A stretch of DNA of 64,000 bases, taken from contig CM036753.1 of the NCBI GenBank assembly GCA_020796225.1, positions 76,869,865-76,933,864 of the forward strand, read 5' to 3'. Positions within the stretch are counted from its first letter, which is position 1. Each line of letters begins with the position of its first letter. This DNA is from Arion vulgaris (lineage: Eukaryota; Mollusca; Gastropoda; Stylommatophora; Arionidae). Under the pieces are notes generated by a model. It saw nothing but the letters and a program-made list of their open reading frames with translations, made no database searches and was not told the DNA's origin. Made by a program: the position numbers and the translations under genes. This document shows positions 1-10,477 of the stretch, piece after piece.

Positions 1-256
1 TTGTTCAACCAACACCTTACGATTTCATTCGAGTTTTTCTTGCCTTTTTTGAAAGCGAGACTTGAATTCTCGATTCGCAAGGTGTTTTCCCAGAAGAGAA
101 TGAATTCTAATGGCATCTCTCATTACACACAGTTTGAGGTCAAACCACAGCTAAAAATAACTTTGAGATTAATAGCGAATATAATTTAATTGTGATCGGG
201 AAACACGACATGTGTAGAGTTCAAATGTGACCTATTTCAGGATATACTTACACACT

Positions 257-464
257 TGTTTTTTTTTTTTTTCCAGAAGCACTTGAGCTTTCAGCTCTTC
301 GGCTCTGTGCCATTGACATCGTAACCCTTCGGTTCGGTGCCATGAACACCGTAAATCTGGGAAACATGTAGCTTTTCTGCCAGCCCGCGGAATTGAACCC
401 GCACTCACAGAGGGCTAGTCACCTGTAATCCAACGCGCTACGAACACGCTGGGCAGGCGGGCAA
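257..464 (-). mobile_element. SINE-1 copy a, tRNA-derived, complete with target-site duplication
   Basis: Non-autonomous retroposon. On the minus strand it opens with a tRNA-like head containing an A-box-like TAGCGCGTTGGA and a B-box-like GGTTCAATTCC, continues into an unrelated body (about 270-370), and ends in a poly-A tail seen as the T run at about 259-272. It is bounded by a 13-bp direct repeat ATACTTACACACT at 244-256 and 465-477, the expected target-site duplication of LINE-driven insertion. Two further copies lie at 33331-33534 and 47466-47673, all in the same orientation. RNA polymerase III transcription is inferred from the boxes. Confidence 0.88.
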
Positions 465-904
465 ATACTTACACACTCTCAGAGACAATCGCCTTAGTTT
501 GAAAAGCTCAAATGTCTCCCCCTTATGAGTTCAGGCTGCGCGTATTGTTATTATTTTGCGGTTTTTTTTTAACTTATCATATGATCATGGCTGATTTGTT
601 AGTTCTTGGTTGGTGTTAGTTCTTGGTTGGAATTATGTATCCACTTTATTATGTCGCTTCGTAAAATTGATAGTTTTCAAGTTAATATTACATTATAACA
701 ATATATTTTAACTTAATTCAATTATCGATATGAGGTTAAAGTTAATTGCATATCCTTTACAGGACTTTGCGAATCAACCCCAGCTATTTAACGCTTTTTG
801 TGATTTTACTAGGCATTATTACGTTCAGTAGTTTGCCATTGCTTTCTGAAAGGGTCCTTTTGTAAATATCCACGCGAAACAATTTGCAACCAAATTATCC
901 GCAG

Positions 905-975
905 CGTGATTCAAACTCAGAACGTCGGGGTTAATAGACCGAGTCACTATCCCCTAGCCACAGACGCCACCCGAT
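905..975 (-). mobile_element. tRNA-like SINE head fragment
   Basis: Read on the minus strand this stretch has a tRNA-like order: GTGGCTAGGGGATAGTGACT (A-box region), then GAGTTTGAATCAC (B-box-like). It does not fold as a full tRNA and no CCA-proximal stem is evident, so it is more likely the head of an old SINE than a tRNA gene. The rest of 478-1060 shows nothing I can assign. Confidence 0.4.
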
Positions 976-1068
976 ATTACGTACGACTGCAGTAACATTA
1001 TGTAGCAATGGTGAAACACGTAAAAACAAAGTACCGTATTAGCTTTACAAAGTACACAAATAGTATAC

Positions 1069-1284
1069 AGCGACGTTTCGAACAAATGGTACTTATCAAG
1101 CAGAGGATACAGCAGAATATGAAATTCCTAAACTGCATACATAACATATACAGTCAGACAATAAATCCCTAACGGCCCTGAAATGGAAATGCGAGTCAAA
1201 AACTGGGCCTATAAACGAAAACGAAATAAATTATGGTGTATCCATTGCTTGATAAATGCCTTTTTGTCGAAACGTCGTTATGTC
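1069..1284. repeat. Short inverted repeat with GTCGAAACGTC motif
   Basis: The left arm (1069-1103) and right arm (about 1250-1284) are imperfect reverse complements of about 32 bp, joining a TTGCTTGATAAA block to a TCGAAACGTC block. The same block pair recurs near 26314-26345 (TTGCTTGATAAAGGC followed by GTCGAAACGTTTC), so this is the conserved end of a dispersed element family. The family is unidentified. No coding potential is seen between the arms. Confidence 0.55.
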
Positions 1285-1769
1285 TTAATTAAATTATCAA
1301 GTTTTACAGTAATTTGATCACATTTACCAGGTTAACAAACCTTTCAGAAATGTAATCTCCTTGGCTTTGAACTCGACAATATGAATATGTGTAAATTTAT
1401 TTAAGTTGACCATATTGTTTACTACTTTTGGTAGGAAGTGAGAAAGGAAAGAAGGAAGGGAGGAGGGGGATGTGGCATCACAACGAAAATTGCTCAAATA
1501 GATAGGAGATAACCAAAAATATCTAACATCTAACTTTAAAAAAAGGAGAAAAGTAAGTATTTGAAAAGTTTGTTACGAAGCAAATTAAAAAAAATGGAAA
1601 AAAATAATATCATTTAGTTCAAGTTCCCATTTGGGAAAAGTAGGGTGTGGAGGGAGGAGTTTATAGTTAGCTATAAAGTGTTCGATATGATGACAATTTT
1701 TTAAGCCGCTATGTCAAATCTGTTGTCACACAGTGTGCTGGCGGCTGATACCATTTGTGTGCCACAAAC

Positions 1770-1850
1770 AGAAACAATTGCCCATACCCTACCTGGGATT
1801 CGAACACGTCTCCTCATGACTGTGAGGTCGAATGAAAAACATAAGCGACG
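1770..1850 (-). mobile_element. tRNA-like SINE head fragment with strong B box
   Basis: On the minus strand the sequence contains GTGTTCGAATCCCAGG, close to a consensus B box, preceded by CCTCACAGTCATGAGG, which can form an anticodon-arm-like hairpin. The 5' half of a tRNA is not recognisable. It is interpreted as a degenerate tRNA-derived SINE head. The surrounding region from 1290 to 2000 has no other feature I can support. Confidence 0.45.
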
Positions 1851-2009
1851 GCAAATATATGGGTTGGGGTAAAAAAGCGGACTGAAAGATGAATTGAAAC
1901 TGAAACGGAATGAAAGGCAGTTTTAACTCCGAAAGGCGTTAATTCTTATTTTTTATGTTTGTTGGCCTACATGCTCTGATATAACCAATAAAAGGCTCGT
2001 CCTTAAGGT

Positions 2010-2660
2010 GGGATTCTGGTCTGGAAACTTTTTTCGTTGCTTTCATATTAATGTAGAATTTGTATTACAATTTTGAGATATTATGACTTAAAGAGTAGAA
2101 AAAATAGTAAAAATAAGTCAACGCGTTGCCATGGAAAGAATAAAAATGGCCGCCAAACACAAAATTTTAATCCCTAAGGTTCTGAAAGTAATGAATATAA
2201 ATGAATTCTGTTTTCACTCTAAGGTGAGCAATTGTAATATCTAAAATTTTACACATGATTTTTAGGATATATTAAATATAAAATTTATTAATGAATTTTT
2301 GGATAAACACCCCCTCCCCCAAAACCCTCAAGCTTTTTGACCGAATTTTGAGGAATTTTACCCAAAATTTATAACAAATTAAATATTTAATATATCCTAA
2401 AAATCATGTGTAATATTTTAAATATTACAATTGCACACCTTAGAGTAAAAACAGAATTCATTTACATTCATTAGATTCAGAGCCTTATGGATTTGAAATT
2501 TTGTTTTTGGTGGCCATTTTGTATTGTTTCCATGGCAAAGCTTTGACATTATTTTTACTAATTTTTTTCTACTATTCTAAGTCATAATCTTTCAAAATGG
2601 TTATACAAATTTTATATTAATGTGAAAACAATGAAAATAGCTTCATGATCCCCACACTAC
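2010..2660. mobile_element. Fold-back (long inverted repeat) element
   Basis: The left half (about 2030-2300) and the right half (about 2345-2650) are reverse complements along some 280 bp at roughly 80 percent by eye. Shared blocks include AGGATATATTAAATAT, ACAGAATTCATTT, TTGCCATGGAAA and ATTAATGTGAAA, in mirror order. The centre is a short C-rich stretch (about 2310-2325). There is no ORF. The structure suits a fold-back MITE or palindromic DNA transposon derivative; the exact termini and target duplication were not resolved. Confidence 0.72.
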
Positions 2661-3073
2661 CGCATCCCTCCATTGAAACCGCGTGTCTCGACCTGAAAAG
2701 ACTTTAATCCGCTACATTCGGCTATATCAAAGTATATGAAAAACAAACAAAGACGGTTTTCTTTTAGTTTCCCCGCTGAATACATGTAGTAGCTGACAAG
2801 TTCCTTATTTGTCATTGAATGAATATGGAAGTTATTCAGCAAATTTTTCATTCAATTTGTATTATTGTTTATCCGTTTCAAAGTAGTTACTTTTTGTTTC
2901 CAATGTTAATCATCTGATTCAAGTGGATCCCCATTGTTGTGTTTTGTCGGACTTGTGACAAAGTATATTATGTTTTTAGTCATCATATCCGTAATACTTA
3001 TATCCCTTACCGGTTGTCCCTAGCCGGGAATCTAATAGGTTTTGTGTCTCACTTAGTGTCCTTTTTACCCCTT
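2661..3073. other. No gene recognised
   Basis: AT-rich sequence with only short chance ORFs. I see no repeat, RNA or coding signal that I can support. Confidence 0.5.
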
Positions 3074-3085
3074 GATACGAATGTC

Positions 3086-3439
3086 TGAGAAAAGTTACCA
3101 ACAACACAAGAAAGACAGAATCACCAACATCAGCATAAGAAAGAAAGTTGGCACAAAACCGTGCTTGAATTATATAGATAAACAAAGAATGAAGTGGTTT
3201 GGCCACTTAATAAGAATGCATCCAAACTCCACAGTATACAGAGTCTTCTACAACAGAACATCGGGAAAGAAGGCAAGAGGAAGACCACGGAAAAGATGGT
3301 TAGATGGCGTGGCAGCATCCTGTGAAAGAGCAAAGATAACAATCACACAAGCCACCAGAACAGCGCAAGACAAAAACAGAAAACCACGACACTGGGCAAC
3401 AACCCGGTAGCAGTGTGACGACAAAAGAAGAAAGAAGAA
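3086..3439 (+). mobile_element. LINE-C, 5'-truncated insertion (C-terminal tail of an RTE-like ORF)
   Basis: A short insertion flanked by a 12-bp target-site duplication GATACGAATGTC at 3074-3085 and 3440-3451, ending in a GAA-rich tail. It encodes the C-terminal end of a non-LTR reverse transcriptase ORF: QRMKWFGHLIRM then ARGRPRKRWLDGV, the typical post-thumb tail of RTE-type elements. Everything upstream, including the reverse transcriptase, was lost to 5' truncation at insertion. A more decayed relative is at 36487-36675. It is non-functional. Confidence 0.85.
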
Positions 3440-3636
3440 GATACGAATGTCATGAAAGGTCATGACGGCAGTTTAACTGCCACCGGTGTCGCTGTTGGTG
3501 TCAAGGCTGAGGCGTAGTGCTGGAATTACTAACGCAATGTTTGACATGCCAACGAAACATATTTCAAAGAGCCCTCTGTTCACAACCACTAGCCATGTTT
3601 AGTTTAATATGTTTCTTGAATATTGATACAACTTAT

Positions 3637-3793
<157 letters not shown>

Positions 3794-3818
3794 GGACAAC
3801 AAAAAACTAACATTTCAG

Positions 3819-4435
3819 ATGAAGATTCAAATATATCGAGCATGTGTAATTAGCTCTTTACTATATGGCTCAGAAACATGGACAGCCTATTCAAGACACG
3901 AGAGGAGACTTAACATCTTTCACCTTCGATGTCTCCGCAGGATTATGAACATCAGGAGGTACGACAAGATAACCAACTCTGAAGTACTGCAACGTGCAAA
4001 CTTTCCTTCCATCATGGACATGCTCAGCAGTAGAAGACTTAGATGGCTAGGGCATGTGCAAAGAATGGACAATGGCCGCATTCCAAAACAAATGTTGTTC
4101 TGTGAACTTTCGGAGGAGAAGAGGCACCAAGACAGACCACTGCTCAGATATAAAGATGTCTGCAAGGTCTCAATGAATAACTTTTCTATCGGTCCCAGCA
4201 AATGGGAAAAACTGGCTGATGATCGAGATATATGGAAAACAACATTGCGCAAAGATGCAAAATGTTTTGAAGAGAGACTTTGGAATGAGATGTAAGACAA
4301 GAGAGACAAGCCTGTGTGTGTGTCCGTCTGTGTGTCTTTACCCTGTGACGTCCTTGACGAATAGACGGTAACAACTACGTCACTTTTTTATGTCATTGGT
4401 CGTCTTCTGTAATGTGTTTCGTCTGTGATTCATTT
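3819..4435 (+). mobile_element. LINE-A tail, copy 1 (reverse transcriptase C-terminal remnant)
   Basis: A 158-codon open stretch (3819-4295) encodes the region after the RT palm of a non-LTR retrotransposon: VISSLLYGSETWT, LRCLRRIMNI, then RLRWLGHVQRMDNGRIPKQ and DRPLLRYKDVCK. No YADD palm motif is present, so it is a 5'-truncated remnant, followed by about 140 bp of 3' sequence. From 4048 onward it is duplicated at 13024-13411 with about three differences by eye. LTR-1 inserted into its 3' flank after 4435. Confidence 0.85.
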
Positions 4436-4946
4436 TGAAGTAGGGTGCAATCGTAGGCATGGTGATAGGTTGCAATCGTTGGTATTGAAGTAGGGTGCTA
4501 TCTTAGTATACATGTAGGTTGCTATCTTTGATGATGGTCTTATTCAAAGATGTGATAATTTATTATAAGAGCATTTGTTGGTTTATGGTCCTACAATTCC
4601 CATTCTCTCATGATGACTGATGATCCATAACATATGGTAATAATATACAAACTCAATGCTTGATGGCATGCGACATGTTTATTGATCTATAAGCATAAAC
4701 GTTCTTGCTTAAGAACACGTCCATCTGTCAATTGTTTATGTTGTCTCTCCTATTTTCTCACTCTCCTTCGCAACCGTTCTAAATCGTCACTATTTTTCTA
4801 CACAAAAGCGTCATGTCTCGTAGTTATGTGTTGCACTTCTACATAGAGTACAACACATAGTCTCAACTATTAAATAATCTAATTATACTACACTAACTAT
4901 CTGGCTAACTGTCCACTTCTCCGCTGCCATCTGGGGAACTATGACA
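4436..4946 (-). repeat. LTR-1 3' LTR
   Basis: 511 bp, TG...CA ends, matching 10478-10990 except for one AG dinucleotide. Contains two imperfect GAAGTAGGGTGC units at its plus-strand left end. Its right ~190 bp (from CGTCACTATTTT to ATGACA) is also present at the right ends of the LTR-2 LTRs, whereas the rest is unrelated to them. Confidence 0.93.
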
Positions 4947-4955
4947 CCCCCCTGG
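4947..4955 (-). promoter_or_regulatory. LTR-1 polypurine tract
   Basis: On the minus strand CCAGGGGGG lies directly against the 3' LTR start TGTCATAG, the position and composition expected of the plus-strand primer of an LTR retrotransposon. The same tract abuts the LTR-2 3' LTR at 15453. Confidence 0.8.
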
Positions 4956-6028
4956 AGACCTCGCCATCGTCCCGACGGCGAAATGTCAAGAAAAAATCGC
5001 ACAGGTAGTGTTCAGTAGGGTGATTAGAGTGGTGAGAGCTGAAAGGGAACTAGTCACCTCACGTGTTAACGTGGCTCCACAACAACTAACTATAACAGCC
5101 AACCATGGTCGAAAGAAAAAGAAAATCCTGACGGGATCTCAGGAAGACCCAAGTTGAATGAGCAAATGGGAACTAGTCACCACACGTCGTTGAACGTGAC
5201 TCGTCAACTGGTCATAGGTGACCATGGCTAACAACAACAGTAACCCCTCTGTGCTCTTGTGCTGAAACCAAGTAATAGAAATTAATCAGCATAATTATAA
5301 TTAATCTGGAAAAATATGCGCCGTATGTCTACGACGGCGACCCAACAGCATAACACTTGGCCAATGTGAGGTGGCTGTACTGGGACATCAATTCCTCACA
5401 TGAGGTAGTATTGGTTTGATGGCAGCTTGCATCAGTATGTCACTAATCACTATGTCTTTCTTGCATGTCAGAGTCCTGTCACATTATCTGAAATCTCAAA
5501 CAAAAAAACAAGTTACAAATCGAAAAGAAAAAAAACATATATATAACGTTAACTTTTCACGTTATATATCCTCAACGAGGTAATATCAACCAACCCCCAA
5601 TGCCCAGGGGAAATAATGAACTCCCAAGATTCAACATATGACCAACAATCTTGGAACAACTTATACATGATGCCCAATTGCTAACATCATATATTAATAT
5701 TAACCAACCCCCAATCCCGGGGCATAAATAATCTCGGAATCCAAAATACTCGGATCGACATCATATAACCATATCCAGTAATAAACGGTGAAAAGTTAAT
5801 GTTTGCCATCAACATCAACCGACCTCTGTGAGATAATTATAATCAGCCTCCTGTAGCAGAGGAAGGGATCCTAACGATAACTTCAATGCTCCCTTTCTCT
5901 CATCTTAGAACCGCAATGAAAGAAGTTCACCACGTCGTCATAATAAACATCCATATCACAAATAACAATGCAAATATTTTTCACAGAATCTCCAACCATG
6001 TGGAGTGATATAATATAACCCACCTGGG
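4956..6028 (-). other. LTR-1 non-coding 3' region
   Basis: About 1 kb between the ORF stop and the polypurine tract. It is homologous along most of its length to 15462-16330 of LTR-2, for example the blocks around 5160-5220 and 15655-15725. This shows that the two elements share a 3' module. No ORF of note. Confidence 0.8.
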
Positions 6029-9000
6029 CTATTGATCATCCGCCCTCAACCCCAAAGAATATATCCAAACAGTATAAATATACTGCAATACATGAGGTAG
6101 TACAATCCATATTCCCATACCCAGGGACTTGTCCAACAACTCAAATATCCTTGCCTGTTTTAACATTATCCTCGACATATCTATCACCATCCATCCCTTC
6201 ATTTCCCAGGATCCCAATAAAAACCTAGGCCAGGTGTGGGCAGCTCTCGTGTTCAATGCGGTATCGTAGAAGCCACATGAATCATGTTTGTACTCGACAT
6301 GATCAAATATCTTTCCCACGGGACCATCCCTGGGGTCAATGATATCACGTGTAACATCCCCCATATGTCCGCCCCGAAACAATCTGTGAAGGATAATGAA
6401 AACCCCAAACATTAAATAGAGAGGGCGAGGAATATGCCCTCGCTCATAAATTGAAGGAATCAACCCTTGCAATTCAGGCTGATGTGAACATAGGGCACCA
6501 GCACCAAAAACCAGCAGAAAGAACCCAATCACTGCGATAGTATTCCATTGTACTGGCCTGGCCATGGAGTGAACGCAACGCCTCTCATAACACCATACAT
6601 TACCCATCTGACAGAAAATATTTCGTTCAAGTTGCACACTCTTTTGCGCATCAGAACCAAATTGCACAGGATCTGATTTTGACCAGATTTGAAAATTATA
6701 TTTAGCGTTGCAGTTCCTATTTCGCTCATAATCTGAGCTCAAAGAATTATTTTCAGATCCATGCATTCTTAAACCTATAGGTAGTGAATTACATTTATTT
6801 TTACTACTCCCATTACCACTGTCTACTGGGAGGCAATCTCTTTTAGCATGCTCACAGTCACACTCGCCGGATCCCGGAGTATTTACTTCTTCTTGGTTGC
6901 GCGCAATCTTAGTGACTTCACTAACTTGTGTTGTCGTTGACGTGTCACTGGAACTAGACACTGTTAATGTATTCAACTGGTGATCTGGAAACTGTTCCTG
7001 TTTTAAACTGTGTTTCTTTGTATCTCCACCCAAGATGGTCCTAGGCCACCTCGCTTTTCGCCTTACTCTACCATACTGGTTACATTGGTCAGCACAATTG
7101 CGCTTTAAATTACCGCCCTTACTATCCCTTACGTGTTTATAATTTTTCGCAATAACACGTACCGTTTTGTCATGTCCCTGCTGATTCTTTTTCGCCTGAA
7201 CCTTGTTGACTCTCCTAAACCCTGTTTTAATAAACTTGGATCTCGCGCGAGTTGCTTTCGTGCTCGTAGACTCTACTCTTTGTAGTCCATGAGGTAGAAA
7301 TAGACGAATTCCCTCATGTTTAAATCCTGAGTGATTAAAATTTACATAACGTAAACATCTTATTGGATGCGCGCTGTCGGGGTGGGAGGGCGTAGATTGA
7401 CTATCTTGTACCACCTTTACGTCCTCACCCGAACTACGAACGACTGATTCCTTCATGTCACCATCCTTCGTACCGTGGTCCTCATCCTTAGTCACACAGG
7501 GATTATCTTGTCCTTTATCCCGCACATTACTCGCCTCACGAACGAATGGCTCATTCATCCTATGGTTTTGGTGTTCTTCGGACTGGCTTTCCGCTAAACG
7601 AGGATTGTTGTGCAGGAAATTTGGATCTTCAACTGACCCATCGACGACTGAAGCTATCATATTATTACCTTGCACTGCTTGTACGACACCCTGTATCTGA
7701 CTCGTCTCACAACCAATTAATTCAATCGTATCATAGGTGTGACTTCCCTGAGAATTGTCCTCTGGTACACAAAGAGAATCTTGTAAGATCCTTGGCTCTT
7801 CTCTCGTTTCACAAACGAAGGACTGATGGTTTTGCCGGTCCTTAAAATTATCTGCCGCCATACAGGGCAAATTGTGGAGAGCGTCAGGCACAGCAATAGA
7901 CCCATCAACCACAGATACAAATTTATTTCTATCCTGAGAGGCATCCTCTGCTATACAGAGAAAATTTTGTGAAACATCTGACTCACCACATGACCTATCA
8001 ACAGCGGATAGTAACATGGACCGTTCATGACAATTGTCGTCCACTATACAGGGAAAATCAAATAAGAAATTTGGAGTGCCACCTGACCTATCAACGTTTG
8101 ATACTATTATATTGCTGTTTTGCGTCGCCTGGCACCTATCTTCTGAAATTTGCAAGAAATTTTGTTCTTCGCCCAATTCATGACCAAACAACCCATCTCT
8201 ATCAGGGATCTGGTTCACATGGGCCCCATCCCTGGACACCCCGGGGTTTGCGCGCTGTCCAGTGAGTTGGCTGTGGAAAGAAAAACACCTAAAATCATTT
8301 CCCATGTACCCTCTCCGATCGCCTCGCGAACAACGTTTTGGTGGATTATTGGAAAAGAAATTTTGCCGATCTGAACGAGACGTGGTGGGTGGTGGTCTGG
8401 CGGAGATTCGTCTGGGGAGCTCTGGGTAGCGTCCAGTTACCCTGTATTCCAGATCGTCTACGCGACGTCGCATCCCAGAAATTGTATTGGGATCTGACGC
8501 GGGGATGGGATTGGACTCCCATCGCAACGCCTCATCTCTGCATTGCAGGAAGGTAGCGGAGGGTGCTCCTGCAACTTTGGACATAAGCATGCTGGAACAC
8601 AACCTGTTACTAAGGGATGCCACAAAGTGATCCCGAAGATTGTTGGGATCCAGGGAATCGATCCTCCTAGACTGAGCCGTGGTGACTTTCATGAACAGCT
8701 CCGCTATCCGATGGGAATAGTCAAGGCACGTCTCTTCGCTATTCTGAGAAGAGCGAAAGAAAGCAGACAGTAGCGCATGAGCTGATCTATTGTCACCAAA
8801 CACACCCAGGAGGCCTGTCAACAGGGACTCTGGGTCCTTCACCGTCATCATTTGTATGGCAAGTTCCCTACGGACTGAATCGGAGACGTGCTCGAAAAGC
8901 GCATTGACCCTATCCTGACCTTCCAGCCCATAGTACGTCCAGTAATGTCGAATGTCCCGCTCAAACTCATCCCCAGAGGGACCATCACGAACCCCAAATG

Positions 9001-9037
9001 TCCGTGGGGGCCGACATGGAGGACGAGGACGTTCCAT
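6029..9037 (-). CDS. Gag-like polyprotein with hydrophobic C-terminal module (LTR-1)
   Basis: 1002 codons, unbroken. Residues about 1-180 resemble the helical Gag/capsid region of Gypsy-type elements (RDGPSGDEFERDIRHYWTYY; then VNALFEH, RRELAIQ, SLLTGLLGVFGD). The middle (about 290-560) is low-complexity with imperfect repeats of the form PNFL..PC..DN..S.VD.S. A basic stretch follows (about 600-700). The C-terminus has two or three hydrophobic segments, near 832-850 (AVIGFFLLVFGAGALC), 868-885 and 970-995, an envelope-like or membrane-anchoring tail. No zinc knuckle, protease DTG/DSG, YxDD or integrase motifs were seen. A frame opening at 9192 (MAHRGTRG) probably encodes the native N-terminus, separated by a one-base shift near 9040. 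Gag identity is from pattern only; the tail's role is unknown. Confidence 0.7.
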   Translation of the reverse strand: MERPRPPCRPPRTFGVRDGPSGDEFERDIRHYWTYYGLEGQDRVNALFEHVSDSVRRELAIQMMTVKDPESLLTGLLGVFGDNRSAHALLSAFFRSSQNSEETCLDYSHRIAELFMKVTTAQSRRIDSLDPNNLRDHFVASLSNRLCSSMLMSKVAGAPSATFLQCRDEALRWESNPIPASDPNTISGMRRRVDDLEYRVTGRYPELPRRISARPPPTTSRSDRQNFFSNNPPKRCSRGDRRGYMGNDFRCFSFHSQLTGQRANPGVSRDGAHVNQIPDRDGLFGHELGEEQNFLQISEDRCQATQNSNIIVSNVDRSGGTPNFLFDFPCIVDDNCHERSMLLSAVDRSCGESDVSQNFLCIAEDASQDRNKFVSVVDGSIAVPDALHNLPCMAADNFKDRQNHQSFVCETREEPRILQDSLCVPEDNSQGSHTYDTIELIGCETSQIQGVVQAVQGNNMIASVVDGSVEDPNFLHNNPRLAESQSEEHQNHRMNEPFVREASNVRDKGQDNPCVTKDEDHGTKDGDMKESVVRSSGEDVKVVQDSQSTPSHPDSAHPIRCLRYVNFNHSGFKHEGIRLFLPHGLQRVESTSTKATRARSKFIKTGFRRVNKVQAKKNQQGHDKTVRVIAKNYKHVRDSKGGNLKRNCADQCNQYGRVRRKARWPRTILGGDTKKHSLKQEQFPDHQLNTLTVSSSSDTSTTTQVSEVTKIARNQEEVNTPGSGECDCEHAKRDCLPVDSGNGSSKNKCNSLPIGLRMHGSENNSLSSDYERNRNCNAKYNFQIWSKSDPVQFGSDAQKSVQLERNIFCQMGNVWCYERRCVHSMARPVQWNTIAVIGFFLLVFGAGALCSHQPELQGLIPSIYERGHIPRPLYLMFGVFIILHRLFRGGHMGDVTRDIIDPRDGPVGKIFDHVEYKHDSCGFYDTALNTRAAHTWPRFLLGSWEMKGWMVIDMSRIMLKQARIFELLDKSLGMGIWIVLPHVLQYIYTVWIYSLGLRADDQ

Positions 9038-9192
9038 GCAGTAGGATAAGACGGCACAGGAACAGATGAACAGCCATATCCATCCAAAACCGGAGATTCC
9101 ACCAAGGCTGCGGGAGGTGCCAGTACAGGAGGCAGTACCTCCAACGTCGCATCCTCACCGGCCCTATTTCCTCTAGTTCCACGGTGAGCCAT

Positions 9193-9640
9193 ATTAAAGA
9201 ACAGTCCACCCTGGTACAAGTATCGTTCGTATCCAAAGCAGAAAAGCTGCGATTATATCGACTCAAAGTGTACAAACTGTTATTAAAATATAGTCAACAG
9301 CTAACATAGCCCACAAATACGAAAAATTATATCCATAGAACATCAGTAAGAAGGCTATAAATTCATTCGTACACTATATATGGTACATTATACGCAAATA
9401 CAGTGTCACACACCAGTGAATGTATAGCTGAAAAAAATCCTTGTGGCAATTACAAAAGGCAAGCAAATGAAAAAGGTATACTTACTCTATAAATAATACA
9501 TCAAGTACCAAAGTGTGGAATGCTCACATTACACCTCAATTGTCAATCATTGTATAGCGTGATCAAATATGCATAACTTCCCATATACTGGACACAGGAA
9601 AAAGTAAAGTCCGTTAATTGAAGCAAAAAATGTTATGGTT
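9193..9640 (-). other. LTR-1 leader, unique part
   Basis: Non-coding sequence between the leader repeats and the Gag-like start. AT-rich, with no recognisable motif. Confidence 0.6.
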
Positions 9641-10335
9641 TCCTTGACCGGGGGGGTAAACACGCCGGTCACTTTCCCTGTAGGAAGGACAATAAAATTG
9701 AAGACGAGAGCTTTGATTGAAGAGTATAGATGAAATCCTTGACCGGGGGGGTAAACACGCCGGTCACCTTCCCTGTAGGAAGGACAATAAAATTAAAACG
9801 AGAGGTATGATTGAAGAGTATAGATGAAATCCTTGACCGTGGGGTAAACACGCCGGTCACCTTCCCTGTAGGAAGGACAATAAAATTAAGACGAGAGCTA
9901 TGATTGAAGAGTATAGATGAAATCCTTGACCGGGGGGGTAAACACGCCGGTCACCTTCCTTAGGAAGGACAATAAAATTTAAAATGAGGGCTTTGATTGA
10001 AGAGTAGATGAAATCCTTGACCGGGGTAAACACTTGCATCACCTTCCCTGTAGGAAGGACAATAAAATTTAAAATGAGGGCTTTGATGGAAGAGTATAGA
10101 TGAAATCCTTGACCGGGGGGGTAAACACGCCGGTCACCTTCCCTGTAGGAAGGACAATAAAATTTAAAATGAGGGCTTTGATGGAAGAGTATAGATGAAA
10201 TCCTTGACCGGGGGGGTAAACACGCCGGTCACCTTCCCTGTAGGAAGGACAATAAAATTGAAAATGAGGGCTTTGATTGAAGAGTATAGATGAAATCCTT
10301 GACCGGGGGGGTAAACACGCCGGTCACCTTCCCTG
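9641..10335 (-). repeat. Eight-copy ~93-bp tandem repeat in the LTR-1 leader
   Basis: The phrase TCCTTGACCG recurs at 9641, 9736, 9830, 9923, 10014, 10106, 10201 and 10296, giving unit lengths of 91-95 bp. Most units contain two inverted repeats: GACCGG...CCGGTC flanking a G-run, and CCTTCC(CTGTA)GGAAGG. In RNA each unit could form two adjacent stem-loops. The array lies in the untranslated leader between primer-binding site and Gag-like ORF, where packaging or dimerisation signals usually sit. That function is inference. Confidence 0.9.
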
Positions 10336-10459
10336 ACAATAGGGCATAGGGAGCAGAATACTAGGCATACCAAACGAATCGTGTAAACAGATATAAAAAT
10401 TGACTTACATAGATTCTGGTCCACGAACGTGACTAAACACGGTGGGCAGTTGTTGTTTT

Positions 10460-10477
10460 GTTTATTCTTGACACCAT
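10460..10477 (-). promoter_or_regulatory. LTR-1 primer-binding site (candidate)
   Basis: One base inside the 5' LTR the minus strand reads TGGTGTCAAGAATAAAC. TGG would pair with a tRNA CCA end. The first eight bases equal those of the LTR-2 site; the remainder departs from the tRNA-Leu sequence, so the primer tRNA is less certain here. Confidence 0.65.

Noticed and set aside
905..975. Functional tRNA gene
   Set aside because: Only A- and B-box-like blocks; no complete cloverleaf. Better explained as a SINE head, as are the other tRNA-like stretches.
3920..4309. 129-codon minus-strand ORF (and 12881-13285)
   Set aside because: Antisense shadow of the LINE-A tail.
7455..8773. Plus-strand ORFs opposite the Gag-like ORF
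   Set aside because: Antisense shadows of the 1002-codon frame.
9641..10335. CRISPR-like regular repeats
   Set aside because: Whole units are tandem copies with no unique spacers, in an animal retrotransposon leader.
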